NCBI GenBank assembly: GCA_020634495.1
Contig: JACKBR010000016.1
Location: 30,862 to 94,861, forward strand
DNA: 64,000 nt
From: Ardenticatenaceae bacterium
Lineage (GTDB): Bacteria; Chloroflexota; Anaerolineae; Promineifilales; Promineifilaceae
Direction of reading: 5' to 3'
In this document: positions 18,848 to 27,946 of the stretch, piece by piece
Layout: each line of letters opens with the position of its first letter
How positions within the stretch are numbered: position 1 is the first letter of the stretch
The notes under the pieces: model-generated
Told to the model about the DNA's origin: nothing
What the model saw: the letters and a program-made list of their open reading frames with translations, nothing else
Database searches by the model: none
Made by a program: the position numbers and the translations under genes

Positions 18848-18905
18848 AAGATTACGCAGATTTACCAGATTTTTTTATCTGTTTAATCTGCGAAATCTGT
18901 TGATA
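18848..18905. repeat. ATCTGCG-type inverted spacer repeat
   Basis: AGATTACGCAGATTTACCAGAT is inverted as ATCTGTTTAATCTGCGAAATCT around TTTTT. It is the same family as at 32512 and 51416 and fills the herA-deaminase spacer. Confidence 0.75.
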
Positions 18906-18910
18906 AAAAA

Positions 18911-20612
18911 CTACCCATACGAAAACCAGTCATCAATCTCCTCCCCTTTCGGCTGCGGAGCGCTGCTTTTGCGGCCTTTCATATCCTCGTAGAACGTTTC
19001 GTCGTAGCGGCGCGAGCGTACGGGGATGGGCATCTTCACGCCCCAGCCGAGCAGCAGCACCTCTTCCTTCTCTTGCAGACGAGCCAACATGCCGCGCAGC
19101 TGATCGCGCCCGGCCAGGCCAGTGAGCACAGCGCGGATGTCATCTTCATCCCCCAGCCAGCCGGTGATGCGGGTGCCCAACTGGCTCATCACTTCATCGT
19201 CAATGCCGGACGGCCGTTGGTCCACCACCAGCAGCGTCACAAAATATTTACGCAGCTCGCGGGCAATAATGCCAAACGCCGTCTGCCCAGAAAGCTGCGG
19301 ATTGAGCAGCTTGTGCGCTTCTTCGATGGCGATCAGCAGCGGACGCGGCGCGGCGTCGCCATGCGTCTTGTGCCGCTCGGTCTTCTTCACCCAATGCTGG
19401 CGAATGCGCCGCGTGAGGATGTTGGACACCAGCAAATAATCCAGGTCGTTGTCGTATTCGCCAAAACTGAGGATGACATGACGGCCGTTTTCCAACTTAT
19501 CCACAATTTCCGTCACAAAATCCTGCGCTGGGCGTTCCACCACGTATGGCTTGTCGTTAATCACCGCCAGCTTGCGGTGCAGCGCCTCCGCCGCCTTTTC
19601 ATGCACATTGTTTTGCCGCGCCCAGGCCGCCACGGAATTATCGGCGGGGAACGTTTTGCCGCTTTCGGGATCGGTTTCCACCGCGCCCGGCTCCAGCTTC
19701 ATAAATTCGGCAAACCAGTCTGGGCCAAAAGCGCGGAACAGCGCGTTCAGCGTCACGCCTGCCGTGTCGGTCAGGTTCAGCGCCTCCGACAGCAGCTCGA
19801 TGTCGCTGGTCTGGAAATCTTTGAGGGCAATTTCCAGGGTGAAGTCTGGCGCTTTGCCGCGCACCATCGCCCCTTTGCCCAGCGCCGCCACCTGCACCTT
19901 GCTGCTGCCAAAAAGGCTGCGCAGGCCGCGCACCGTCACCATGCGGTCGGTGTCCGTGTCGTCAAAGGCGTACTCGTTGTGCATGTCGAACACCAGCGCG
20001 GCGGCCACGTCTTCCAGCATCAGCCCGGCCAGCACCATGCGCGTCAGGAAGCTTTTCCCCGTGCCCGTCGCGCCAAAAATGCCGCTGCTGCGCTTGACAA
20101 ATTTGTTCAGATCCAGCCGCACCGGATAATCTTGCTCGATGGTGTGCCCCACCACAAACATGCCTTTACCGTCTTTGCCAAAAATTTCATCAACGTCGGC
20201 CTCATTGGCCTGGCGCACCTCGGCATGATGGGCGGGCACCGTTTTCACCGGCTTCGGCCCCGGATTTTCTTGTCCATTTGCTACCCGGTCGTCCCAAGCC
20301 GCCCGCTCTGGCGAGCCAAATTCCGGCCCGGTGTCCATGAGCAGCGTGGGGTACATCATCAGAGTGGTGTACAGCGTTTTGCCCAGCAGGGCTTGCTGGA
20401 TGGCGGGCTGGAGCCGGTCGCTTTTTTCGTCGGCAAAGCGGGGGTCGGTGCTGCCCAGTTGCAAGTCGGTGATGAGGCCGTAGTAGTGGAAACGGCCGTT
20501 TTCACACACCACAAAGCTCCCTTCCTGCACCCGGTCCGCTGGCACCGTCAACCGAATGCGGAATCCTTCCTTTAAGCCGCCGCCAACAATGTAGCCGATT
20601 GATTTTTTCCAT
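18911..20612 (-). CDS. herA: HerA-type DNA translocase/helicase, with an apparent frameshift after the start
   Basis: HerA is a hexameric DNA-pumping ATPase that works with the nuclease NurA in DNA end resection. Walker A (GATGTGKS) and Walker B (LLIAIEEAHKLL) are clear, and an N-terminal HAS barrel precedes them. Read strictly, the long frame starts at a TTG (20551). Upstream sequence in that frame, IGYIVGGGLKEGFRIRL, is plausible HAS-barrel sequence but has no start codon. An ATG at 20612 followed by six A (20603-20608 on the plus strand) would give MEKSIGYIVGGG if one A were absent, yielding 566 residues. So either there is a one-base error or a slippery start. It is the last gene of the nurA operon. 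Confidence 0.85.
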
Positions 20613-20761
20613 GTCCTTACCTAACTGTAACTGAACGTTAGCACTTCACATCTGACTGCATATGCTATAATGCTAGTGAACCACTGAACTGCCTTGTGCG
20701 AAGCTGGTAGTTTTTATTTTGGATAACAAACAATGCCATTTGTCGTAACCGATGCGCGTAT

Positions 20762-21500
20762 TCACAGTTTAATACCGGCATTTACACGATCAAGCCAATT
20801 TTCTAATTGCGGCATTTGTGATTTGGGTTGGTGTTCGATTTGATAATGCTTTACCAAAATCTAGTAACTTGTACATATAAATCAGTCGTGCAACAAATCG
20901 AAATCTGAATGAACTAAGACTGTTTAGAATCTTTTGCAATGGGTCTTCAATCAAAAGAGTGATGTCTTTACGATAAGATTGATGACCAAACTGAGAAGGG
21001 ATGTAGTTTATTGCCTGCAATCGCCGAGATGTTTTCCGCATAGATGGCAATCTACCAGGATCCGTAATCATCATAAAAGTATCGCTACTGTATGTCTTCC
21101 GCATATCATTTTCAATTCTCTGGATTGAATATGTAAGAGCACGATCCAACACATTGTATTGATTAAAACGGGTCGCTTGTTGTTTGTTGATCACTACATT
21201 TACTATTTTTGCATCAAGTGTAGCAATTCGATCGCAAAATTGTCCGATTATGTGGATACGAGTTTCATCATCCAGCCCAAGCTCCCTAAACGGCCTTTTG
21301 TTCAAGATAAATTGAGTTGTATGCATTTCCCATTTTGTAGGGAACTTGTATTCTCTGCTTAATTCTCTTCTAAATTCTCTGAAATTGATGAAATTTTCTC
21401 GCCAGCGGGTTACTTCACAGTAAAAGGCAGACAAAACAAATAGTGGAGAGGAACCGGGCATTCCATCATCTCCAGATTCATCGTAATATACTAGATGCAT
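20762..21500 (-). pseudogene. Degenerate DUF3800 gene
   Basis: The N-terminus (LVYYDESGDDGMPG) and core match DUF3800, a family with an RNase H-like fold and an N-terminal DESG motif. The longest frame gives 236 residues (to 20790), but the C-terminal half looks shuffled between frames. After IEDPLQK, the expected DSKQS.FIQI lies in another frame interrupted by TAG, and the end MPQLENWLDRVNAGIKL, stopping at 20762, lies in yet another. At least two indels are implied. The gene is AT-richer than its neighbours and has no ACGGCCGT. Its ATG directly abuts the stop of the HAS gene, with AAGGAA as ribosome-binding site, so it was once translated as part of the operon. Assembly errors are an alternative. 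Confidence 0.7.
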
Positions 21501-22142
21501 TTAGGTTCCTTCTTGAGTTGGTCTGACCATTTCCAGACCCGGCAGCGCATCACTCAGCGCTTCCAACGTGGGAATGAGCACATCATAGTTGCTGCGCAGC
21601 AGTTCAATCAGTTCGTTGACGACTTCGACGGCCCAGGCCTGATCGTTGCCGCGCAGGGCGTAGGCGCTGGAAATGTGGGCCACGAGCAGTTGGTCCACCG
21701 GAACGGTGCTGCCCACAGCGCGCAAAATGAGGCGCAGGTAGCCTAAATTGTCTGTGAAGTCGCGCATGTCGCTGGGGTTGGTGACCAACTCGACGGGGTC
21801 GAGGTTGAGCGGGGGGCGTGGCGGAAGGCCGTGCTTGACCTGGCCATTGAGCTGGTAGCCCACCGCCAGCACACTCATCTCAATGGGCAGCAGCCGGTTG
21901 TTGCGCTGGTCCTCAATCACTGACGGCGCGGGATTTTCGGCCAGCACCAGCCGCCGCACCAGCGGATCGTCGTCGATGCTCATATTGTAGATGAGGCCGT
22001 AGATGCACTCCCGGTCATCCACTGGCTGGGCCTGCACCAGCCCGCCAAAGGCTGGCACGCTGAGCTGCCCCACGCGGCAGCCTACGGCAAATCCCGTCGT
22101 GCTGGCCCGCAAAATACGGCCGATTTCCTGATTCTTACTCAT
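21501..22142 (-). CDS. HAS-barrel domain protein of the HerA-NurA operon
   Basis: This 213-residue protein starts with IGRILRASTTGFAVGC and a glycine-rich strand pattern (PAFGGLVQAQP) similar to the HAS barrel found at the N-terminus of HerA and ATP synthase subunits. The C-terminal part is helical. It lies between nurA and herA on the same strand. Proteins of this type are recurrent neighbours of HerA and NurA in Chloroflexi and cyanobacteria as far as I recall, which suggests an adaptor in the end-resection complex. That role is inferred from context. GGTGA just upstream is the likely ribosome-binding site. Confidence 0.65.
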   Translation of the reverse strand: MSKNQEIGRILRASTTGFAVGCRVGQLSVPAFGGLVQAQPVDDRECIYGLIYNMSIDDDPLVRRLVLAENPAPSVIEDQRNNRLLPIEMSVLAVGYQLNGQVKHGLPPRPPLNLDPVELVTNPSDMRDFTDNLGYLRLILRAVGSTVPVDQLLVAHISSAYALRGNDQAWAVEVVNELIELLRSNYDVLIPTLEALSDALPGLEMVRPTQEGT

Positions 22143-22159
22143 AATTCACCATCTATTCT

Positions 22160-22300
22160 ATGTCATGCTGTATTGTCATGCTGAACGAAGTGAAGCATCC
22201 CTAAAACCGTACATTTTCAGAAGTCCTGGCAAATCGGTGAACTCATCTGGCCTGGTTTATAGGGATTTTTCACTGCGCTGCGCTCCGTTCAAAATGACAA
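22160..22300. repeat. TGTCATGCTGAA...TTCAAAATGACA mobile-type palindromic repeat
   Basis: The unit begins TTGTCATGCTGAACGAAG and ends CCGTTCAAAATGACAA, with inner inverted arms AAGCATCCCTA / TAGGGATTTTT. A short partial copy, TGTCATGCTG, precedes it at about 22161. Elements with these termini are widespread in spacers of unrelated bacteria and behave like non-autonomous MITE or REP elements. It separates nurA from the rest of its operon. Confidence 0.8.
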
Positions 22301-22308
22301 GCATTCGA

Positions 22309-23523
22309 TCAATATCCCTCGTGGCGAGTGCGAGCGCCTCGCGCCAAATCTTTGCTGCCTTGCTTGGAGGTGATGTCGTTGCTGACGCCATGCCGCTCCA
22401 TGATGACGTCAATCATAAAGTTGAGTTCGCTGGCGTCTTGCCGCCCGACCACGGCCATCTCGTCGGCGCGGGCGATGACGTACGGATAGTTGCCCAGGAT
22501 GCGGCATTGATCGATGAGTAGGCTGTGAACGGCCGTAACCGCTCCCTCATCCTCCGCCACCCAACGGGGAATATCCACCCGGGCAATGTTCTGCCCAGAC
22601 AGCCCCGGATTCAGGTAGAAAAAGCACACCTCGTTGGCCGCATCCTGCGCCATAAACACATCGTTGGGATCAGAAATGTTGGCAAACACAGCGCTGCGTT
22701 CGCCGGGAGCCAAAATTTGACCGAACAGATCGGCGTCGGTCACGCCCTGGGTTGCTTTGCGCTGACCGAGTTCCTTCCAATTGAACTGCGCGTCGGACAG
22801 GCCAAAAATGGAGCGCAGCAAGGTCATCACGGCGCTGGTGCCGGGGCGATCGATGTAGCCGCAGAGCAGCGCCCCCGCCTGGTGCATTCCGGTCATGTGG
22901 CTGCCCCATTCGGTAACGGCCGTATTATCCGCCACCCCCGCCGAGCCAATTGGCCAGTAGAGCAAACGCTGGTCTAAAATGGCCAGCAGCGGCGGGGCAT
23001 TGTGCCTGTTTTCAACGGTTTTTCGCGCCAGCGTTTCAATTTCCTTGATATCCCGCTCAATACTCACCGCGCCGGGCGTGTCGTGGAAGCTGGCTATCGC
23101 TTCGTCGCTGTCCGGGTAGAAGATGTCTGGCTGGGAGAAAGTTTCTGGCGTACGGCCGCTGCCATGATGGTAGATAATTCCGCCAACGTTAATGAGGTAG
23201 TACAGGTGCGCCGCGTGCCGGTCCGGCATGATCTGGCTGCCGTCGGCGGCGATGATCGTGGCTTGGACTGGCGGCGGCGGGGCGGGAATGTGGCTGTCGA
23301 GTGGTTCATTCTCGGAAAACGGCCGTGCCGAGCGGTAAAATTTTTCGTCGGATTTTTCTTTAGCGGTGGCGAGGGCCTGGGAAACGGCCGTCCAATTCGT
23401 GCGATAAGTGTGCAAGGTGTCCAAGGCTTCCGCCACCCGCCCCTGCCGCTGCGTTAAACGACGGGCGGTGGTTTGGGCCATCTTTTCCAAATCGGCCGTG
23501 AGTTTTTCAAATTCCAGGGTCAT
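22309..23523 (-). CDS. nurA: NurA-domain nuclease
   Basis: NurA is a manganese-dependent 5'-3' exonuclease/endonuclease that partners HerA in DNA end processing. The 404-residue protein contains the NurA core from about residue 85, beginning with IIAADGSQIMPDRH, where Asp is a metal ligand. Later conserved segments include LLAILDQRLLYWPIG and the C-terminal IARADEMAVVGRQDASELN. The N-terminal 80 residues are helical. ATG at 23523 is chosen; no ribosome-binding site is seen, but TTGGAT-17-TACAAT ends 7 nt before it, suggesting a leaderless mRNA. It is the first gene of the nurA-HAS-DUF3800-herA set. Confidence 0.82.
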   Translation of the reverse strand: MTLEFEKLTADLEKMAQTTARRLTQRQGRVAEALDTLHTYRTNWTAVSQALATAKEKSDEKFYRSARPFSENEPLDSHIPAPPPPVQATIIAADGSQIMPDRHAAHLYYLINVGGIIYHHGSGRTPETFSQPDIFYPDSDEAIASFHDTPGAVSIERDIKEIETLARKTVENRHNAPPLLAILDQRLLYWPIGSAGVADNTAVTEWGSHMTGMHQAGALLCGYIDRPGTSAVMTLLRSIFGLSDAQFNWKELGQRKATQGVTDADLFGQILAPGERSAVFANISDPNDVFMAQDAANEVCFFYLNPGLSGQNIARVDIPRWVAEDEGAVTAVHSLLIDQCRILGNYPYVIARADEMAVVGRQDASELNFMIDVIMERHGVSNDITSKQGSKDLARGARTRHEGY

Positions 23524-23530
23524 GGACGCT

Positions 23531-23559
23531 ATTGTATGTAAAAGCAGAGAAGTATCCAA
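23531..23559 (-). promoter_or_regulatory. Promoter of nurA, leaderless geometry
   Basis: On the minus strand TTGGAT (23554-23559) and TACAAT (23531-23536) are 17 bp apart, and the -10 box ends 7 nt before the ATG at 23523. Confidence 0.5.
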
Positions 23560-23618
23560 GAATGGTTTTAAGTTCAGGCAAAATGCGCTGGCACGTTTTT
23601 TGCCAGCCTCAAGCTCGG

Positions 23619-23647
23619 CTGACGTGAAATTGCATCCATGTTATAAT
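23619..23647 (+). promoter_or_regulatory. Promoter of ftsK
   Basis: CTGACG (23619-23624), a 17-bp spacer and a perfect TATAAT (23642-23647) precede ftsK by 30 bp. Transcription should begin near 23654, giving a leader of about 24 nt. Confidence 0.65.
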
Positions 23648-23677
23648 GCCCTTCTACCGATTAGGAACATCTGAGCT

Positions 23678-26380
23678 ATGGCTAAGAAGAAAACCAGCAC
23701 GCGCAAAAAAACAACTCGCCGCAAAACGGAAGCCAAGTCCCGCACCACACGCGGCGGCACGGGCAAACGCACGCCCCGGAAGAAAACCACGACCAGGCGC
23801 AAAACCAGCACGCGCCCAAAATCAAGTCAGCCGCTTAGCCTAAATGTTGCTCAAAAAGCGCTGATGGTCGGCTTCCTCATTATTTGCATTACCGTGATTT
23901 TGGTATTGAGCCTGCTTTCGCCTAACCAGGGGCAGCTCACCACGGCATTGGCTGGACTGATGCACCGCACCTTTGGCTGGGGCAGCGTATTGCTGCCGTT
24001 AATCACTGGCGGCATTGGGTTTTACTTAGTCTTGTGGGGCATGGAACAACCGCCTGAACTGCCAGCCTACCGGCTTACAGGAGCGGGTCTGCTTTACCTG
24101 GCATTCATGGGTTTTGCCTCCGTCACGTTGCTCATGCTAGAGAATGAGTTTTTTGATCCGTGGGCCATTGCTCGTGCCGAAAAAGGGGGTGGCTATGTGG
24201 GAGGCTTGATCGCTTCGCTGCTGATGACGGCCGTTGGCAATTTAGGCACCATTTTTATCCTGACTGTCGTTGCCATCGTGGGCACCATTTTACTCTCTGG
24301 CGTCACGCGGGAAGATATGGGGCGGTATTTGCAGGCGCTGTTTAGCAAACGGCCGTCTTTACCCGCACCCGCCAACCGGGCCAACCGCCAAATCCCCATC
24401 AACCCCAGCCGTGCCCCGCGCAAGCCCGCCACCGAATCGGTTCAACCACGTCTTATTCCCGACGCAGCCGAGGCCGAAGCAGCCCCGGCCAAACCAGAAG
24501 CCAGACCAGCGCCCAAACCCGTTCGTGCAGGCCGTGACTCACGCCGCAAACCTGCCCCAGAAACGGCCGATACGCCCACCATCGTTACGCCCGTGTTTTT
24601 AGGCACAAACGGCCGTTCCCAGCAGCACAACTGGAAGCTTCCCATCCTTAATGAAATTTTAGAACCCGGCACCGACCTGGACCCCAGCGGAGCCGTCATT
24701 CGGGAGCAAGTTGAAATCATCGAGCACACCCTGGAAAGCTTCGGCGCACCGGCCACCGTGGTCGAGATTAACCAGGGGCCAACCATCACCCAGTTTGGCG
24801 TCGAGCCCAGCTTCATCCAAATGCGCAACGGCAAACGAACCAAGGTAAAAGTGGGCAAAATCGCTGGCCTGGCCGATGACCTGACGCTGGCGCTGCACGC
24901 CCAATCAATCCGCATCCAGGCCCCTGTGCCCGGCAAAGGCTATGTGGGCATCGAAGTGCCCAATCCGGCCAAGGCGCTTGTTTCTTTGCGCGATGTCATG
25001 GAAACCACCGCCTTCGGCAAACTGAAATCACCGCTGCGCATTGGCCTGGGGCAAGATGTCGCCGGGCAGCCCATTGTGGCTGATCTGGCCGGAATGCCCC
25101 ATCTGCTCATCGCCGGGGCCACCGGTTCTGGTAAATCGGTTTTGGTGAATGCGATTATTGCCAGCCTGCTGCTGCTGAACACGCCCGACCAGCTTAAACT
25201 GGTCATGGTCGATCCCAAGCGGGTGGAGCTAACGGGTTACAATGGCATCCCGCACCTGGCTGCGCCCGTGGTGGTGGAGATGGACAAGGTGATTGGCGTG
25301 CTGCAATGGGCCATGCGCGAGATGGACAATCGGTACAAAATGTTTGCCGAGGCCGGGGCACGCAACATCGTCGATTACAACAAAAAGACAAAGCGCAATA
25401 AATCCATCGATCCGCTGCCTTACATCGTGATCATTGTAGACGAGCTGGCTGATTTGATGATGCTCTCGCCAGAGGAAACGGAACGGGGCATTACCCGGCT
25501 GGCCCAACTGGCCCGCGCCACGGGTATGCACATGGTGATTGCCACGCAACGGCCGTCTGTCGATGTGGTCACCGGGCTCATCAAAGCCAACTTCCCGGCC
25601 CGTGTGGCCTTTGCCGTCGCCTCCAGCACCGACAGCCGCGTCATTTTGGATGCCACGGGTGCGGAACGGCTGCTGGGCCAGGGCGACATGCTTTACCAAA
25701 GCCCGGACGCCGCCGCCCCGGTGCGCTCGCAGGGCTGCTTTGTGAGCGATGGCGAACTGAACAAGCTCATTGGCTACTGGCAGGCGGCCCGCCGCTTTAA
25801 CGTGGTCTCCGCTGCTGAGAGCGTGCAGGCCAAACCAGTGGAGATTCCCTCGCAGCCTGTTACGCCGCCCCCGGCTGCCAAACCTGAACCAAAGCCCACC
25901 CCACCTGCCAGCCAGACAACAGTTGAAGCCCCGGTGGTCAACATGGGCAAAACGGCCGTTAAGCCAGTTGAAGAAGACGCCCCCACCATCGTGAGCCGGA
26001 AAACGGCCGAATCTCCCCCTGCCCCCAAACCAGAACCCTCACAGCCCACACCACCGCCTGCGGCAAAACCAGAAACCAAGCAGCAGCCTTTGTGGGAAGC
26101 GCTGCAAGAAATGGAAAATGAGGAGCCACAGGTAGAAATTGACGACGACCTGATGCCAGAAGCGATTGAAATGGTGCGTAAACTAAACAAAGCGTCCACC
26201 TCGCTGCTGCAACGCCGCTTCCGCATTGGCTACACCCGCGCCGCCCGCCTCATCGACGCGATGGAGGAGATGGGCATCATCGGCCCGCCCACCGGCACCA
26301 GCAAAGCCCGCGAAGTGCTGCCCGTTGCTGGCGAAGATTCAGTTGTCAACGAGGAAGACAAGGAATCCAATAGTGCCTGA
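23678..26380 (+). CDS. ftsK: DNA translocase FtsK/SpoIIIE
   Basis: FtsK pumps chromosomal DNA through the closing septum and coordinates dimer resolution. The 900-residue protein has a Lys/Arg-rich N-terminus (about 1-50), four membrane segments (about 62-205), a Pro/Ala-rich linker, the motor domain with Walker A GATGSGKS at about 480-487 and Walker B IVIIVDELADLM, a second Pro-rich linker (about 725-820) and a winged-helix gamma domain (about 825-885, STSLLQRRFRIGYTRAARL) that reads polar KOPS-type sites. The linkers contain several ACGGCCGT copies read as TAV or NGR. A downstream membrane-protein gene overlaps its last codons. Confidence 0.96.
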   Translation: MAKKKTSTRKKTTRRKTEAKSRTTRGGTGKRTPRKKTTTRRKTSTRPKSSQPLSLNVAQKALMVGFLIICITVILVLSLLSPNQGQLTTALAGLMHRTFGWGSVLLPLITGGIGFYLVLWGMEQPPELPAYRLTGAGLLYLAFMGFASVTLLMLENEFFDPWAIARAEKGGGYVGGLIASLLMTAVGNLGTIFILTVVAIVGTILLSGVTREDMGRYLQALFSKRPSLPAPANRANRQIPINPSRAPRKPATESVQPRLIPDAAEAEAAPAKPEARPAPKPVRAGRDSRRKPAPETADTPTIVTPVFLGTNGRSQQHNWKLPILNEILEPGTDLDPSGAVIREQVEIIEHTLESFGAPATVVEINQGPTITQFGVEPSFIQMRNGKRTKVKVGKIAGLADDLTLALHAQSIRIQAPVPGKGYVGIEVPNPAKALVSLRDVMETTAFGKLKSPLRIGLGQDVAGQPIVADLAGMPHLLIAGATGSGKSVLVNAIIASLLLLNTPDQLKLVMVDPKRVELTGYNGIPHLAAPVVVEMDKVIGVLQWAMREMDNRYKMFAEAGARNIVDYNKKTKRNKSIDPLPYIVIIVDELADLMMLSPEETERGITRLAQLARATGMHMVIATQRPSVDVVTGLIKANFPARVAFAVASSTDSRVILDATGAERLLGQGDMLYQSPDAAAPVRSQGCFVSDGELNKLIGYWQAARRFNVVSAAESVQAKPVEIPSQPVTPPPAAKPEPKPTPPASQTTVEAPVVNMGKTAVKPVEEDAPTIVSRKTAESPPAPKPEPSQPTPPPAAKPETKQQPLWEALQEMENEEPQVEIDDDLMPEAIEMVRKLNKASTSLLQRRFRIGYTRAARLIDAMEEMGIIGPPTGTSKAREVLPVAGEDSVVNEEDKESNSA

Positions 26381-27002
26381 TAGAGAACAAAAAAGCATGA
26401 TCGGTTGCCTGTTATGGTCTGGTCTTGGGGCAATTGTATTTTATGCAGTGATTGTGGTCTTTGGTTTGGGTGCACGGACCTTAGCCATTTTGCCTGCCTG
26501 GGTTGGTGTTGTGAAGCAGGTAGCGGCAGCCGAAGTCATTGATTTCAATGCGCCTAGCACAATAGAAGTGACTCTTAACAAAGGTCCTCACATGATCCTG
26601 AGTCAGTGGTCGTTTGCCGCGCATGAATTTAAGATTGTCTCTTTGAGTTCTGGTCAATCTATTCTGGTAGAACGGGAAACTCGTGAAATCAAATATGAAT
26701 TGGACCAGTTAGAGGGCGATCTGCTTTATCATTTTTATGTGCCTGAAAACGGCCGTTATCGCATTACCGAAGAAGCAACAGCAGATAACACCGTTCAAAT
26801 TGCCCCCAACTACTCTGTCCGCAACCAAATCGCGATAGCTTTATTCTACGGGCTGCTTGTGGGCGGCATTGTTTTACTTGTCTGGCTCTGGCGGCGACCA
26901 AAGCTGAAGGCAGAGGCTGCAGAAAGACAAACAACCGCCCGCCAAAAAGCCGCTAAATGGGACACCTTAACAAATTCCCAGGATGATGGACAAAATCAGT
27001 AA
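26373..27002 (+). CDS. Bitopic membrane protein of unknown function, coupled to ftsK
   Basis: This protein of about 209 residues has two membrane segments (about 10-35 and 155-175) flanking an extracytoplasmic domain rich in beta strands, and a charged cytoplasmic tail (RRPKLKAEAAERQ). GTG at 26373 overlaps the ftsK stop and has AGGA upstream, implying translational coupling; ATG at 26397 is the alternative. The topology recalls small bacterial proteins with an external lectin-like or emp24-like sandwich, but no family is recognised. The function is unknown. Confidence 0.65.
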   Translation: MPDREQKSMIGCLLWSGLGAIVFYAVIVVFGLGARTLAILPAWVGVVKQVAAAEVIDFNAPSTIEVTLNKGPHMILSQWSFAAHEFKIVSLSSGQSILVERETREIKYELDQLEGDLLYHFYVPENGRYRITEEATADNTVQIAPNYSVRNQIAIALFYGLLVGGIVLLVWLWRRPKLKAEAAERQTTARQKAAKWDTLTNSQDDGQNQ

Positions 27003-27118
27003 ACGTTCTATGATCATTGCCAAACTGATTGGCAAAGGCGGGAACATAAAGAAATTACCCAATTACTAAAATACCCAATTACATTTCCCCTTTTCGCCCT
27101 CAATCCAAGGTTTTGACA

Positions 27119-27829
27119 ATGGCACATCTACAAGGACAAGAACGCGCACAGTATGTGCAGAACATGTTTGCCCGCATTGCGGGCCGCTACGATTTGATGA
27201 ACCGGCTGATGACCGGCGGACAGGACATTCGCTGGCGTCGTTACGTGATTCAGCAGGCAAGTTTGCCGAGGAACGGCCGTCTTCTAGACATCGCTACCGG
27301 CACGGGAGACATCGCCCTGGAGGGGCTGCATCAGGTGCCCAGCCTCCAGGCGGTTGGCGGCGATTTTACAGTGGAGATGATGCAGGCGGGCAAACAAATA
27401 CCAGAACGCCAGCCGATCCAATGGGTGGGGTCAGACACGCTCGCATTGCCGTTTCCTGACGACACGTTTGATGCCGTCACTTCCGGCTTTCTCATGCGCA
27501 ACGTTATCGACGTGCCGGGGGCGTTTGCTGAGCAGATGCGGGTGACAAAACCCGGCGGGCGGGTGGTGGTGCTGGAATCCAGCCCGCCAAAGAGGAATTG
27601 GTTACGGCCGTTTATCCTCATCCACCTCAACCACATCATCCCCCTGCTGGGCAAGCTCATCACCGGCGAATCCGACGCCTACCGCTACCTGCCAGACAGC
27701 ACCCAACAGTTCAAAGACCCCGACACCCTGGCCGACATCATGCGCCAGACCGGTTTGCAAAACGTGACGTACAAGCTGTTCATGTTTGGCACCGTGGCCA
27801 TCCACACCGGGCAAAAGCCGACCGATTAA
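27119..27829 (+). CDS. ubiE: Demethylmenaquinone methyltransferase (UbiE/MenG family)
   Basis: This SAM-dependent enzyme carries out the last methylation of menaquinone. The 236-residue protein has the family N-terminus YVQNMFARIAGRYDLMNRLM, SAM motif I LLDIATGTGDIA, the acidic GGDFTVEMM and the family block FLMRNVIDVPGAFAEQMRVTKPGG. ATG at 27119 was used; AAGG lies 8 nt upstream. Menaquinone as the quinone pool fits the cytochrome b fusion and multihaem cytochromes later in the window. UbiE itself can act on both ubiquinone and menaquinone precursors; menaquinone is inferred from the likely phylum. Confidence 0.9.
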   Translation: MAHLQGQERAQYVQNMFARIAGRYDLMNRLMTGGQDIRWRRYVIQQASLPRNGRLLDIATGTGDIALEGLHQVPSLQAVGGDFTVEMMQAGKQIPERQPIQWVGSDTLALPFPDDTFDAVTSGFLMRNVIDVPGAFAEQMRVTKPGGRVVVLESSPPKRNWLRPFILIHLNHIIPLLGKLITGESDAYRYLPDSTQQFKDPDTLADIMRQTGLQNVTYKLFMFGTVAIHTGQKPTD

Positions 27830-27861
27830 CAATCGGAGTTAGCGGCATCGTAAGCAACTTT

Positions 27862-27940
27862 CAGTAAAGTTCGCGAGTGAGCGAGTAAGTTACCTTTTCA
27901 CTCGCTACTGGCAAACTGGCAAACTCGCACACTGGTAAAC
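27862..27940. repeat. GAGTGAGCGAGTAAG / ACTGGCAAACTGG word repeat
   Basis: GCGAGTGAGCGAGTAAG is partly inverted as CACTCGCTAC, followed by direct words ACTGGCAAACTGGCAAACTCG. The preceding CAACTTTCAGTAAAGTTC has a near copy at about 36089. Confidence 0.55.
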
Positions 27941-27946
27941 ACAAAA

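Noticed and set aside
19073..20575. Long plus-strand open frame (500 codons) opposite herA
   Set aside because: Rich in His, Gln and Arg with no domain, and it mirrors the herA codon pattern on the other strand. It is an antisense shadow.
20880..20960. TAG in the DUF3800 gene as pyrrolysine read-through
   Set aside because: The region also contains indels, and neither frame continues cleanly. Decay or sequence errors explain it.
23678..26380. ACGGCCGT as the polar guide sequence (KOPS-like) read by the FtsK gamma domain
   Set aside because: A palindrome has no direction and cannot orient translocation, so this role was not proposed.
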